Assembly (NCBI GenBank): GCA_036001465.1
Contig: DASYUH010000052.1
Span: 22,928 to 86,927, forward strand
Reading direction: 5' to 3'
Length of the DNA: 64,000 bases
DNA from: Candidatus Polarisedimenticolia bacterium
GTDB taxonomy: Bacteria; Acidobacteriota; Polarisedimenticolia; Gp22-AA2
Positions 24,886-34,800 of this stretch are shown here, one piece after another (position 1 is the stretch's first letter; every line of letters starts with the position of its first letter). Position numbers and translations under genes: made by a program. The notes under the pieces are model-generated. The model ran no database searches. It was not told the DNA's origin and was given only the letters and a program-made list of their open reading frames with translations.

Positions 24886-25922
24886 GCCCTCAGGGTCCGT
24901 TCCCGCGATTCGAGGACGCCCTCCGATCCGGCCTGCCGCTCCTGACCTGCGAGATCGCGAGCGGCGACAGCGCCGACCCGCAGGACCTCCTGCGCCGGGC
25001 GCGCCTGGTGCGCGACCACGTGGACGCCGTGAACCTGCCCGACAACACGGCCGGCATCGTCCACATGTCGGCCCTGGCGGCCGCCGCGATCCTGGTGCGC
25101 GAGGGGATCGACCCGATCGTGCACGTCACCTGCCGCGACCGGAACCGGATGGCGCTGCAGAGCGACCTCCTGGGGGCGGCGGCGCTCGGCGTCCGGAACG
25201 TCCTCTGCCTGACCGGCGATCACACGATCCACGGGGATCACCCGGGGGCCAAGCCGGTGTTCGACCTGGACTCGCTGCAGCTGCTCGGCCTGGTGGGGAC
25301 GCTGCGCCGCGGGCGGTACCTGAGCGGCCGCGAGATCCGGCCCGCCCCCGAGCTTCTCCCGGGAGCCACCGAGAATCCCTTCGCGCCGCCCTACGATTTC
25401 CGGCCGTTGCGCGTCCAGAAGAAGGTCGAGGCGGGGGCGCGGTTCCTCCAGACCCAGATCACCTACAATGTCGCGCGCTTCGCCGCCTTCATGCAGCGCG
25501 TGCGCGACCTTGGCCTGGACCGCCGGGTGTCGATTCTCGCCGGCGTGGCGCCGCTGCGCTCGGCGCGTTCGGCGCGCTACATGCAGGAGCGCGTTCCCGG
25601 CATGGAGGTGACCGACGCGGTCATCCGGCGCATGGATCAGGCGGGACCCGGACGCAGCCGCGCCGAGGAGGAGGGGCTCGCGATCGCCGTCGAGATCGTG
25701 GAGCAGGTCCGGGAGATCAAGGGACTGGCGGGGATCCATCTGATGCCGATCCACTGGGAAGAGGCCGTGGCCGAAATCGCCGCCCGCGCGCGCCTCGAGC
25801 CGGCGCGCCTCGCCCTGGCGGCCACGGTCGCAGCCCGCGCCGGCCGGGACGCCGGGACGGACCGCAGGGGCCCGGGCGTGGAGGATTCCCCCCTCGACCG
25901 TCCGCGGGAGCATCGAGCATGA
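24882..25922 (+). CDS. metF: 5,10-methylenetetrahydrofolate reductase
   Basis: 346 residues from a GTG that overlaps metV, with AAGGAGG upstream. TIM-barrel MetF features: LLTCEIASGDSADP (substrate Glu), VHVTCRDRNRMALQSDLLGAAALGVRNVLCLTGD (flavin site), FLQTQITYN and HLMPIHWEE. It interconverts methylene-THF and methyl-THF using FAD. In this operon it would oxidise methyl-THF formed from the corrinoid enzymes, or feed methyl groups the other way. A 40-residue Ala/Arg-rich tail follows the domain. A second MetF domain is encoded at 55250. Confidence 0.9.
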   Translation: MSPQGPFPRFEDALRSGLPLLTCEIASGDSADPQDLLRRARLVRDHVDAVNLPDNTAGIVHMSALAAAAILVREGIDPIVHVTCRDRNRMALQSDLLGAAALGVRNVLCLTGDHTIHGDHPGAKPVFDLDSLQLLGLVGTLRRGRYLSGREIRPAPELLPGATENPFAPPYDFRPLRVQKKVEAGARFLQTQITYNVARFAAFMQRVRDLGLDRRVSILAGVAPLRSARSARYMQERVPGMEVTDAVIRRMDQAGPGRSRAEEEGLAIAVEIVEQVREIKGLAGIHLMPIHWEEAVAEIAARARLEPARLALAATVAARAGRDAGTDRRGPGVEDSPLDRPREHRA

Positions 25923-26833
25923 AGACCATCGTCTCGTCCGCCACGAAGACCGTGGTCATCAGCCCCGAGGACCCCTTCGTGGTCATCGGGGAGCGGATCA
26001 ACCCGACCAACCGCAAGAAGCTGGCCGAGGAGCTGCGGCGCTTCGACTTCACCCGGGTGAAGAGCGACGCCCTGGCCCAGGTGGAAGCCGGCGCGACCAT
26101 GCTCGACGTGAACGCGGGGATCCCCGGCGCCGACGAACCGAGCATGCTCAAGGGGGCGGTCCTGGCGATGATGGAGGTGACGGACGTCCCGATCTCCATC
26201 GACTCGTCGACGCCCGAGGCCCTGGAGGCGGCCCTTCCGGTGTACAGGGGCAAGGCGCTGGTGAATTCCGTGACCGGCGAGGACGAGGTGCTCGAGCGTC
26301 TCCTGCCCCTGGTGAAGAAGTACGGCGCCGCGGTCATCGGCATCGCCAACGACGACACCGGAATCAGCAACGACCCGCAGGAGCGCTTCAACATTGCCCG
26401 GAAGATCGTGGAGCGCGCCGCCGACCATGGCATCCCGAAGGAGGACGTGATCATCGATCCCCTCTGCATGCCGATCGGCGCCAACCACCAGTTCGGGCGC
26501 ATCACGTTCGAGACCATGCGCCTCATCCGCGACGGCCTCGGAGTGAACATGTCGGTCGGCGCGGGGAACGTCGGCTTCGGGCTCCCCGACCGGCCCCCGC
26601 TGACCGCCAGCTTCATCCTGCTCGGCATGCAGGTCGGCCTGACCGCCTCGATCACCAACGCGCTGGAGCCGGAGATCTACAAGATGATCCTGGCCGGCGA
26701 CCTGATGCTCGGCAGCGACCCCTTCGGGAAGAAATGGAACGCCCACTTCCGCAGGGTCTCCGCCGCGAGGGCCGCGGCCCGGCCGGCGACTCCCCAGGCC
26801 GCACCGGCCGCCTCCTCCGCTCCCACGGCCTGA
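25919..26833 (+). CDS. Methyl-THF:corrinoid protein methyltransferase (pterin-binding, MeTr/MT-II)
   Basis: 304 residues of the pterin-binding (DHPS-like) TIM barrel. Seen: VIGERINPTNRKKL, GATMLDVNAG, ISIDSSTPEALEAAL, LVNSVTGED, and GAGNVGFGLPDRP near the C-terminus, all as in AcsE/MeTr and MT-II enzymes. It moves the methyl group between tetrahydrofolate N5 and the cobalt of the corrinoid protein. The ATG overlaps the metF stop (ATGA). About 35 residues of Ala/Pro tail follow the barrel. Confidence 0.9.
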   Translation: MKTIVSSATKTVVISPEDPFVVIGERINPTNRKKLAEELRRFDFTRVKSDALAQVEAGATMLDVNAGIPGADEPSMLKGAVLAMMEVTDVPISIDSSTPEALEAALPVYRGKALVNSVTGEDEVLERLLPLVKKYGAAVIGIANDDTGISNDPQERFNIARKIVERAADHGIPKEDVIIDPLCMPIGANHQFGRITFETMRLIRDGLGVNMSVGAGNVGFGLPDRPPLTASFILLGMQVGLTASITNALEPEIYKMILAGDLMLGSDPFGKKWNAHFRRVSAARAAARPATPQAAPAASSAPTA

Positions 26834-26843
26834 AGGCAGACCG

Positions 26844-28718
26844 ATGGAGCCCCTGACTGCCGTGAAAGCCGAGAAGGTCAAGGTCACCTTCCTGCCCAAG
26901 GAGACCTCGACGCGCGTGCCGGCCGGAACGACGCTGTTCCACGCCGCCGCGTGGACCGGCCAGCCGATCGAGAGCACCTGCGGCGGCCGCGGGACCTGCG
27001 GCAAGTGCCGCGTGCAGGTGATCCAGGGGACCGCGCCCGTCACGCCCGCCGACCTGCAGCACCTGGCCAAGGAGGACCTGGCCGGCGGCTGGCGGCTCTC
27101 CTGCCAGTCGGAGGTGCGGGACGAGATGGTGGTCCAGGTGCCGCGTCTCCTGAGCACACCGAAGACCGCCATGTTCGGGGTCGGCCGGCAGGTCCTGCTC
27201 GATCCGAACGTCCACAAAGTGCACCTGATGCTCGCCGAGCCGACGCTGCACGATCAGCGCTCCGACCTGCAGCGCCTCAAGGAGGCCCTGCGCCAGGAGG
27301 GGTTCGCCATGAACGCCGAGCTTCCGGTGGTGCGCACGCTGCCGAAGGCCCTGCGCGACTCCGAGTTCGACGTGACGGCCGTCGTGTGCGGCGAGTCCCT
27401 GCTCGCCGTCGAGCCGGGCGACACCACGGGCGCCTGCTTCGGCATCGCCTTCGATCTGGGCACCACCACCATCGTCGGGACGCTCATGGACCTGAACAAC
27501 GGCGAGGCGCGCGGGGTCACGTCCAACCTGAACGCCCAGGCGATCCACGGCGGCGACGTGCTCTCGCGCATCTCCCACACCATGGGGAAGAAGGAAGGAC
27601 TGCAGGAGATGCAGCACTTCGCCGCGTTCACCATGAACGGGATCGTCGAGCGGCTGACCGCCGAGTCGGGGGTGCCGCTCGACCGCATCTACGAGATCAC
27701 CGTCGCCGGGAACCTGACGATGATGCACCTGCTCCTGGGGATCGATCCCGAGCCGATCTCCGTGACGCCGTTCGCCCCGGCGGTGTCGCACGGCCTGAAT
27801 CTCCGCGCCGCCGATCTCGGCATCACGGTTCATCCGGAGGGCCGCGTCTTCCTGTTCCCGGCGATCGGCTCCTACGTCGGCGGAGACATCGTCGCCGGCC
27901 TCCTCGCCACGGCCCTGCCGCGCGGCAACAAGCTGCGCCTGTTCGTCGACGTCGGCACCAACGGCGAGATCGCCCTGGGATCCGAGCCGCGCACCCTGTC
28001 CACCGCCGCCCCCGCCGGCCCGGCGTTCGAGGGGGCCGAGATCTCGTGCGGCATGCGCGCCACGACCGGGGCGATCGAGGGGGTGCAGGTCACCGAGGAC
28101 TCCGTCGTCCTGCAGACCATCCAGGACGCGCCGCCGGTCGGCCTGTGCGGATCGGGGCTCATCGACGCCGTGGCGCAGCTCTACAAGCGGGGCCTGATGG
28201 ACGCGACCGGCCGCATGCGCTCCGCCGAGGAGCTGCAGGGGCAGGTTCCCCAGTCGCTCGCCTCCCGCCTGGTCACCGTGGACGGGGTGCGCGCCTTCGT
28301 CCTGGCCACGGAGGAAGAGACCGGCGGCAAGCGCATCCTGTTCTCCCAGAAGGACGTGCGTCAGCTCCAGTTCGCCAAGGGGTCGATCGCCTCCGGGATC
28401 CGGGTCCTGATGAAGGAGATGGGGGTGGCGCCCGAGGAGCTTCAAGAAGTCTTGCTCGCCGGGGCCTTCGGCTCGTACATCCACCCCGACGCCGCGCGCA
28501 TCATCGGTCTGGTGCCGGCCGTGCCGCTGGCGCGCATCCGCGCCGTCGGCAACGCCGCGGGCGAGGGGGCCAAGATCGCCCTGCTGTCCTACCGCGAGCG
28601 GGAGGCCGCCGAGGCGATGCCGGCGCGCGTCGAGTACATCGAGCTTTCGGGACGCGAGGACTTCAACGACATCTTCATGTCGGTCCTGGGATTCCCCCCG
28701 CTCGACAGTCTCCCCTGA
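26844..28718 (+). CDS. RACo-type corrinoid reductive activator (2Fe-2S plus ASKHA ATPase)
   Basis: 624 residues. The N-terminus is a plant-type 2Fe-2S ferredoxin with C46, C52, C55 and C87 (STCGGRGTCGKC). The C-terminal two-thirds is the ASKHA-type DUF4445 domain with FDLGTTTIVGTLMDL, FVDVGTNGEIALG and LLAGAFGSYIHP. Such proteins use ATP to reduce Co(II) back to Co(I) in corrinoid methyltransferase systems. It is the last gene of the operon, ten bases after the methyltransferase gene, and is followed by a hairpin. Confidence 0.9.
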   Translation: MEPLTAVKAEKVKVTFLPKETSTRVPAGTTLFHAAAWTGQPIESTCGGRGTCGKCRVQVIQGTAPVTPADLQHLAKEDLAGGWRLSCQSEVRDEMVVQVPRLLSTPKTAMFGVGRQVLLDPNVHKVHLMLAEPTLHDQRSDLQRLKEALRQEGFAMNAELPVVRTLPKALRDSEFDVTAVVCGESLLAVEPGDTTGACFGIAFDLGTTTIVGTLMDLNNGEARGVTSNLNAQAIHGGDVLSRISHTMGKKEGLQEMQHFAAFTMNGIVERLTAESGVPLDRIYEITVAGNLTMMHLLLGIDPEPISVTPFAPAVSHGLNLRAADLGITVHPEGRVFLFPAIGSYVGGDIVAGLLATALPRGNKLRLFVDVGTNGEIALGSEPRTLSTAAPAGPAFEGAEISCGMRATTGAIEGVQVTEDSVVLQTIQDAPPVGLCGSGLIDAVAQLYKRGLMDATGRMRSAEELQGQVPQSLASRLVTVDGVRAFVLATEEETGGKRILFSQKDVRQLQFAKGSIASGIRVLMKEMGVAPEELQEVLLAGAFGSYIHPDAARIIGLVPAVPLARIRAVGNAAGEGAKIALLSYREREAAEAMPARVEYIELSGREDFNDIFMSVLGFPPLDSLP

Positions 28719-28741
28719 AGCCGGATCGATCCCGCTCTGGC

Positions 28742-28770
28742 GGCCTGTCCGGGTGTTGGGCCGGCCCCTA
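28742..28770 (-). terminator. Stop-linked hairpin (copy D) between convergent operons
   Basis: Starting at the DUF481 gene stop on the minus strand: TAGGGGCCGG-CCCAACA-CCGG-ACAGGCC. Read on the plus strand, GCCTGTCCGGGTGTTGGGCCGG differs by one base from copy A. It separates the corrinoid operon from the DUF481 gene and could stop transcription from both sides. Confidence 0.5.
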
Positions 28771-29616
28771 GAAATTGGCCACGAGCGATGCCGTGAAGAC
28801 GGTGTCCAGGTCGTCCAGCTGGACGGCGGCGGTCGTACCGGCCGGGGGCAGGAGATCGAGCGGATCGTCGACGCTCCCGAAGGACGGCTCGTTGTCGTAC
28901 AGCCACTGCAGGCTCACCTTCAGGGCCAGGCGCGTGCTCATGCTCACCGTGACCCAGTTGGTCATGTCGGCGCGGAAATCGGAGGTCTCGTCCAGGTTCT
29001 CGTCGATCACCAGGTCGTTGCCGTAGGTCGTGACTGCGCCGAGCTTGTGGAGGAACTTCGAGGAGACCCGCGCCCCGAGGAACGAGTCGTCGGCGCCCGC
29101 GACGTCGACCGTGTTCTCCTGCTTGGTGTACGACAGGGCGTAGTCGGTCCGGAACTTCACGCGGTCCTCGTCCTTCCAGATGTTCCCCACGCCCCCGACC
29201 CCGGAGTACCGGTTGTCGACGCCGGCGAAGCGGTTCCTCTCCCATCCGCCCCCCGCGTACCAGAAGAATCGCTCGGTGATCTTGCGGTCGCAGCGGCCGT
29301 TGAAGAAATAATTCTCGGCCGTGAGCTCGGTCGTGGACGTCTCCTCGATCACCGGGCCGAGTTGCACCGCCCGGGTCGTCTTGGTGGTCTCGCCGCGGAC
29401 CGCCCCGGCTTTGAGCTCGAAGGAGGACTTCTCCCAGGCCCGCGCCAGGGTGTTCTTGAAGCCCAGCGTGGAGGTCTCGGAGTTGCCGGCCGTGGCGACG
29501 AAGCTGAACTCGGCGGCGTCGGTCCACCGGTCGGGTTTGGCCGGCTCGTCGGCCCCGATTCCGGTCGCGGCGCCCGACAGGGCGAGCGCGAGCCCGATCA
29601 CGATCCATCTGGTCAT
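28768..29616 (-). CDS. DUF481 (YdiY-like) outer-membrane beta-barrel protein
   Basis: 282 residues. A signal peptide (about 1-22, LALALSGAATGIGA) is followed by alternating amphipathic strands: AEFSFVATAGNSETSTLGFKNT, AENYFFNGRCDRKI and FRTDYALSYTKQE. The chain ends ...LVANF with terminal Phe. This pattern is DUF481, predicted outer-membrane proteins of unknown function. The ATG at 29616 has GGGAGGA directly upstream; longer frames lack a signal peptide at the start. Confidence 0.82.
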   Translation of the reverse strand: MTRWIVIGLALALSGAATGIGADEPAKPDRWTDAAEFSFVATAGNSETSTLGFKNTLARAWEKSSFELKAGAVRGETTKTTRAVQLGPVIEETSTTELTAENYFFNGRCDRKITERFFWYAGGGWERNRFAGVDNRYSGVGGVGNIWKDEDRVKFRTDYALSYTKQENTVDVAGADDSFLGARVSSKFLHKLGAVTTYGNDLVIDENLDETSDFRADMTNWVTVSMSTRLALKVSLQWLYDNEPSFGSVDDPLDLLPPAGTTAAVQLDDLDTVFTASLVANF

Positions 29617-29726
29617 GGTTCCTCCCACGGATCCTCCTCTCCCCTTATGCATCGACGGGATGGTGCCGGGCATTCTACCCGAGCCGTGACGGCGCCGCGC
29701 CGGAGCGCCTGTCCCGGGAGGCGGTC

Positions 29727-30212
29727 CTAGTATCGCGGGAAGCCGCGCTGAGCGAGGCCGATCGGCAGCGCCTGGCTCTCCTCGTAGACAAGCGGCACGA
29801 ACAGGCGGTGGTGCGCCGCTCCGTAGACCACGAGAACGCCCGCAGCCGGGCCACCGAGGGGCGGGAACTGTCTCCAGTCCCTGATGTCGGCCCAGCGCAC
29901 CGTTCGGTCCACCAAAAACCCCTGGAGCCGGAAGGCGCTCTCGTCGAGAACCAGGCGCGCGAGGCCGTACCGGCCCGCCAGGCCGGCACAGGCGGCCCCC
30001 GCCAGGAGAACGAGCGCGCCCTGCCAGGCTGCATGCGGCGCCGATTCAGGCCGCTCCAGGCCACGCGCCAGGAGGGCGGTCCCGGCCGTGAGCAAACCGA
30101 CGGAGAAGACGATGACGAGATTGCGCGGCCCGGAACGACATGGCAGGACGAGGGGAGGAAGGGCCGTCCGGGAGGGTTCGGACGGGGCGGACGGAGGGTC
30201 GGCGGGGCTCAC
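29727..30212 (-). CDS. Small membrane protein with PH-like domain
   Basis: 161 residues. Two hydrophobic segments (about 32-50 and 63-85) are followed by a short beta domain (LVLDESAFRLQGFLVDRTVRWADIRDWR ...) that resembles bacterial PH-like domains fused to membrane hairpins. The GTG start overlaps the nrnA stop (GTGA), so it is co-translated. No function is known. Confidence 0.65.
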   Translation of the reverse strand: MSPADPPSAPSEPSRTALPPLVLPCRSGPRNLVIVFSVGLLTAGTALLARGLERPESAPHAAWQGALVLLAGAACAGLAGRYGLARLVLDESAFRLQGFLVDRTVRWADIRDWRQFPPLGGPAAGVLVVYGAAHHRLFVPLVYEESQALPIGLAQRGFPRY

Positions 30213-31225
30213 GCCGGCTGCTGGAGCAGGTCCCGGCAGGCGGGAAGAATCAGGTGGATCGTCTCCTCCAGCGTGCCGGGGACGATCGCCCCCGACGCAT
30301 TGGTGTGTCCGCCGCCTCCGAAGCGGGAGGCGAGCCGATTGACGTCGAGAGGACCCTTGCTGCGAAACGACAGCTTGACCCGGCCGCCGTCGATCTCCTT
30401 GAACAGCACCGCCAGGCGCGTGCCGTCGATCGTCAGGAGGTCGTTGACGATATCGGACGTGTCCTCGAGCTGCGCCTGGCAGTGCGCCACCTGCTCGCGC
30501 GTCAGCGTGATCCAGGCCATCCGGCCCCCCTCTTCCTGCCGGAGGTCGGCGAGTGCCACGCCAGCCAGTCGCAGAAGGGCCGGCGTGTTTCGCTCGTACA
30601 CCTCGGCGTAGACGGCGGGCGGGCTCACGCCGGCGGCCAGCATTTCTGCGGCCGCCTCGTGGCAGCGCGGCGACGTCTTGGAGAAGCGGAAATAGCCCGT
30701 GTCCGTCACCAGGGAGGTGTAGGCGGCCTGCGCCCCGATCGGATCCACCTCCCCCCCCAGCATCTTGATGATCTGGAACACCAGCTCCCCCGTGGCGCAG
30801 GCATCCGAATCGATGACGTTCACCTTCCAGAACGGCTCGACGACGTTGTGGTGGTCGATGCAGACCGTGGTGGCGCTCGATGCGCGAACGGCCGGCTCGA
30901 GGGGTCCCAGGCGCGAGACGGCGGAGTTGTCGAGCATGACGATGAGATCGGCTCCCCGCAGGAAGGCGTCGTGTTTCGCGGCGTCGAAAACCTCGACGGT
31001 CCCGTCCGGATCGAGGAAGCGGTATTTCGCAGCGAGCGGATCGGTGTTGATGATCCGCGCCTCGATCCCTCGGGCTTTGAGATAACGCGCCAGGCAGATC
31101 TCGGCGCCGATTCCGTCGCCGTCCGGAGTGATGTGCGTCGTGAGCGCCGCGCTCCGGGCCCGATCGACCAGCGGTTTCAGCCGCCGGGCCGCGTCGGCGA
31201 TCAGCGCACGGTCTCTTTCGGTCAT
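30209..31225 (-). CDS. nrnA: NrnA-like DHH phosphodiesterase (nanoRNase/pAp phosphatase)
   Basis: 338 residues of the DHH/DHHA1 family. Metal-binding motifs: THITPDGDGIGAE (about 30), LIVMLDNSAV (about 96), CIDHHN (about 122) and DTGYFRF, with the C-terminal GGGGHTNASGA of DHHA1. It degrades 2-5 nt RNAs and removes the 3' phosphate from pAp. In the first motif DGDGIG stands where DxDxxG is usual. The ATG overlaps the stop of the carbonic-anhydrase gene (ATGA). Confidence 0.87.
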   Translation of the reverse strand: MTERDRALIADAARRLKPLVDRARSAALTTHITPDGDGIGAEICLARYLKARGIEARIINTDPLAAKYRFLDPDGTVEVFDAAKHDAFLRGADLIVMLDNSAVSRLGPLEPAVRASSATTVCIDHHNVVEPFWKVNVIDSDACATGELVFQIIKMLGGEVDPIGAQAAYTSLVTDTGYFRFSKTSPRCHEAAAEMLAAGVSPPAVYAEVYERNTPALLRLAGVALADLRQEEGGRMAWITLTREQVAHCQAQLEDTSDIVNDLLTIDGTRLAVLFKEIDGGRVKLSFRSKGPLDVNRLASRFGGGGHTNASGAIVPGTLEETIHLILPACRDLLQQPA

Positions 31226-31755
31226 GCCCCGCCCTCCCGGGGCACCCGGATCACCCCGTCGCGGTAGGCCCGCGACAGGTCGACGTAGGCGCGCGCGTTC
31301 CGGTGGATCCGATCGATTTCCTCGGCGCGCAAGGCCCGGACGACCCGTCCCGGCACGCCGAGCACGAGCGATCCTTCCGGGACGCGGGTCTCCTCCGGGA
31401 CGACCGCGCCGGCCCCCACGAGGCAGTTCCTGCCGATGTGGCAGCCGCTCAGGATGACCGCCTTCATCGCGACCAGCACGTCGTCCTCGACGATCGAGGC
31501 GTGCACGATGGCGCCGTGGCCCAGGGTCACCCGGTCCCCGATGACCGTCGGCCGCCCTCGGTCGACGTGCACCACGCAGGCGTCCTGGACGTTGCTCTCG
31601 GCGCCGATGGTGATCGGCTCCATGTCCCCGCGCAGCGTGGCCTGGAACCAGATCGAGGCGTCCCGGCCAACCGTCACCTCACCCACCAGGGCGGCGCCCG
31701 GGGCGACGAATGCCGTCGCGTCGATCTGAAGCTTCGTGGCCCTGTAGGTCGCCAT
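31222..31755 (-). CDS. Gamma-carbonic anhydrase-like hexapeptide protein
   Basis: 177 residues with left-handed beta-helix repeats and the family signatures SIWFQATLRGDMEPITIG, NVQDACVVHVD, LGHGAIVHA and the closing VPEGSLVLGVPGRVVR. Candidate zinc His residues lie in VVHVD, LGHGAIVHA. Enzymes of the YrdA/PaaY/CaiE group range from active carbonic anhydrase to thioesterase helpers, so activity is open. It is first in an operon with nrnA and the PH-like gene. Confidence 0.85.
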   Translation of the reverse strand: MATYRATKLQIDATAFVAPGAALVGEVTVGRDASIWFQATLRGDMEPITIGAESNVQDACVVHVDRGRPTVIGDRVTLGHGAIVHASIVEDDVLVAMKAVILSGCHIGRNCLVGAGAVVPEETRVPEGSLVLGVPGRVVRALRAEEIDRIHRNARAYVDLSRAYRDGVIRVPREGGA

Positions 31756-31832
31756 GAACGCTCTCTCCGGGGGCACAGCGGGACGTCCGCGCGTCAATGA
31801 GTCCGCGTAGTCCGTGGCGGGATGAGCCCGCG

Positions 31833-31861
31833 AATATAGGCCAGCGGCGCGGCCAAGTCAA
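31833..31861 (-). promoter_or_regulatory. Promoter of the carbonic anhydrase-nrnA operon
   Basis: TTGACT (31861-31856), 17-base spacer, TATATT (31838-31833) on the minus strand, 77 bases before the ATG. Confidence 0.6.
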
Positions 31862-31899
31862 GAAACCGGATGGCTGCTGATCTCGACGATCCGGGAGCC

Positions 31900-34800
31900 T
31901 CATCGCCAGTCGCCGGTCGCGACGAAGGCCCCCCAGTAGTACGGATGGGTGCTTTCGCCGGCGCGCCGTCTCGATGCGAGCGATGCGAGACTGGCCTCTC
32001 GGACCGCTGCGCTCGTCGACAGGCCGGAGAGGCGCGCTTGATAGAGCTCCTTCATCCAGGCGAGCGCCGCGAGGTCGTTCACCCTCCAGAGGCTGAGGAT
32101 CAGCGTTCGCGCCCCCGCGATCTGGACCGCCCGCCGCAGGCCCAGCACTCCCTCTCCGGACTGGATCCTGCCCAGCCCGGTCTGGCAGGCGGAAAGGACG
32201 AACCACTCCACGCCCCACAGATCCAGAGAGGCGATTTCCTCCGCGGTCAGGATGCCATCCTCGCCACCGTCACCGTCATCCGCGGAGGTCCTCAGATTGG
32301 CCCCGGCCAGCGCCAGCCCCGCCAGCAGGAGAGGACTGTCTCCGGTGACGGGGGGAAGAGCCTCGCCCGACTCCATCCGGATCGGGCCCGCCCGGGCCAG
32401 GGCCGAAGGACAGCGATCGTCGAGAAAGAAACCGTGCGTCGCCAGATGGACGATGCGGCGCCCGGAGGCCGAATGCCTGAAGGCGCCCTCCGCGGCCTGC
32501 ACGCCCGTGAGCTCCAGAACCTCGCCGGCACCTTGCTCCCCGTCCGGATTCTTCCGCCTCCAGAGGGTCGCCACTGCGTCGGCTTCGAGGCGCGCGCCGG
32601 GCAACGGGGCAAACCTCATCGACCCGAAGGTGGGGCACTCGACCTGGAGGACGTCGCCGCTCCTCGTCCGGCCCGCGTCCCCAAGGAGGCCCTCACCCGA
32701 TTCGAAGTCCGGACCGCCGACGACCAGGAGCCCCTTGCCCCTCGTCGCCGTCTCTCCGGTGGCGCGGGCCAGGTCTCTTTCGGCGGAGAGGTAGTGCATC
32801 TCCGGGCCACGCTCGAGCAGGGTGCTCTCCCCCACGGGGAGGGTCGACAGGCTCACCAGGTTGAGGACGCCGTCGGGGACGATGAAAACCTGCCGGGCGT
32901 CCTTGAGATGGCCGGCGACCGGATCCCAAATTCTCCGGCGCAGCGCCTGGCCCGCCCGGCGATAGGCGGCTTCGGCGCTCCGGCGCGCTGCCAGGACGAC
33001 GGGCGGCTCCGACCCGATCTCGTCCTTCCAGCGGGCGACCAGGGAATCGATGTCTTCTCGCGGCCCGAGCGGCACGAGGACCGGCTCCTTCGCGTGGGAC
33101 GACAGGACCAGCGCCAGGTAGGATCCGCCCGCGGACGTGGTCTTTCTCGCAGAGCCCGAGGGGCCGGCGGATGTTTCCGGTGGATTGAAGGAGGCGTAGG
33201 CGAGGAGCGCGCTGCCCCTCGGCAGGGCCGCCCGCACGTCGTCGAGCCCCACGCGTGCCCTCTCCTGTTCGTTCCTGAAGTCGGCGCTCCTCACCGCCAG
33301 GGCGAGCTCGGCCTTCTCCCGGTCGGCGCGTCTCCGGTCGAGAAGGCTGCGGTACCGGGCCGGTGGCTCCGCGCCCGGGCCACGGACCACCAGGGCGGCG
33401 AGCCTTCTCCGGGCGGCATCGAGGTCCCCGGCGAGCCGGGCCGCTTCAGCGTCGCCGGCGACGTGGACCGAGCGCTGCCGGGCGGCCATTTCATCGAGGA
33501 CCAGGGCGCGCGAGCGGACGAGAGCGTCCCAGGCCCGCCCACGCCGACCGGGATCGACCCCCCGCATCGCCAGGGACAGGGCCAGGCCGAGCCCCGACGT
33601 CCTGACCGCGGCGTAGCCGAGGGCCTGCCGTTCCGAGAACGTACGGAAAGTGTGGCGCAGGTGCTCCCTGCTGATCGCCTCCGCCCGCAAGGCCAGATCC
33701 AGGGCCCGTCCCGAGTCCCCCCCCTCCGCGAGCTCCGTCGCGAGGTCGAGCAGGGTCTCGGCCACGGCCGGATGATCGGGACCGAGCGCATTTTCCCGGA
33801 TCGCCAGGGCACGCTCCAGGAGCCGTCGGGCCCCCTGGTGATCGCCGGTCGCCCGGAGGAGCAGGGCATAGCCGTTCAGCCCCTTGGCGACGTCCGGATG
33901 CTCCGGCCCGTCGGCCTTCTCGAGAATCGCGAGCGAGCGCTCGAACAGCCGGCGCGCGCCCGCATGATCACCGGTGTCACGCAGCAGGGCCGCTCGGTTG
34001 TGCAGGTTCTCCGCCACGCGAGGGTGGTCTCCGAGCTTTTTTTCCAGAATCGCTCCCGCGCGCTCGAAGTAGCGTCGTGCTTCCGGCACATGGTTCGTGT
34101 CGCGCAGCAGGAGCGCGAGATAGTTCATGTTCGAGGCCACGTCGGGGTGCTCGGGGCCGAGCGCCTTCTCGAGGATCGCCAGCGCTCGCTCGTACAGCAG
34201 CCTGGCGCCTTCGTACTCCCCCGTGTTCCAGAGCAGGAGCGCAAGGTTGTTCATGCCCCTGCCCACGTCGGGGTGTTCGGGACCGAGAACCCGCGACTTG
34301 ATCGTCAGCGCCCGCTCGAAGAGCGGCCGCGCCTCCGCGTATTCCCCCGTGTTCCACATCAACAGCGCGAGACTGTTCAAGGTGCTCGCGACATCGCTGT
34401 GGTCCGGACCGAGCGCCTTCTCGCGAATCGCGAGCGCGCGTTCGTAGAGCGGGCGCGCCGGATCGTACTCGCCCATCCTCATCAGGAGGCCGGCCAGGCC
34501 CTGGAGGCTGTCCGCAACCTCGATATGATCCGCGCCCAGGGCCCGCTCGCGAATCGCCAGGGCCCGTTCGTAAAGGGGTCTGGCCCGGGAACGATCCCCC
34601 CGCTCCTTGAAGACGATACCCAGGTTCATCACGCTCTTCGCCACGTCCTGGTGATCCGGACCCAGGGCGTTCTCTCGGATCTCGAGGGACCGTTCCGCGG
34701 ACTGCAGCGTCTCCGGCTCCTGCGCCTTGCCGCCTCTCCAGAGCGCCTCCACCAGGAGATCGAGCGCCACGGCCACCCGCAGAGCGTCCGGCGCCTGCGC

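Noticed and set aside
4319..28770. Insertion-sequence or MITE ends as the source of the GAGCCTGTCC repeats
   Set aside because: No transposase, target-site duplications or paired terminal repeats are seen; the consistent position at stop codons fits terminators better, although a MITE origin is not fully excluded.
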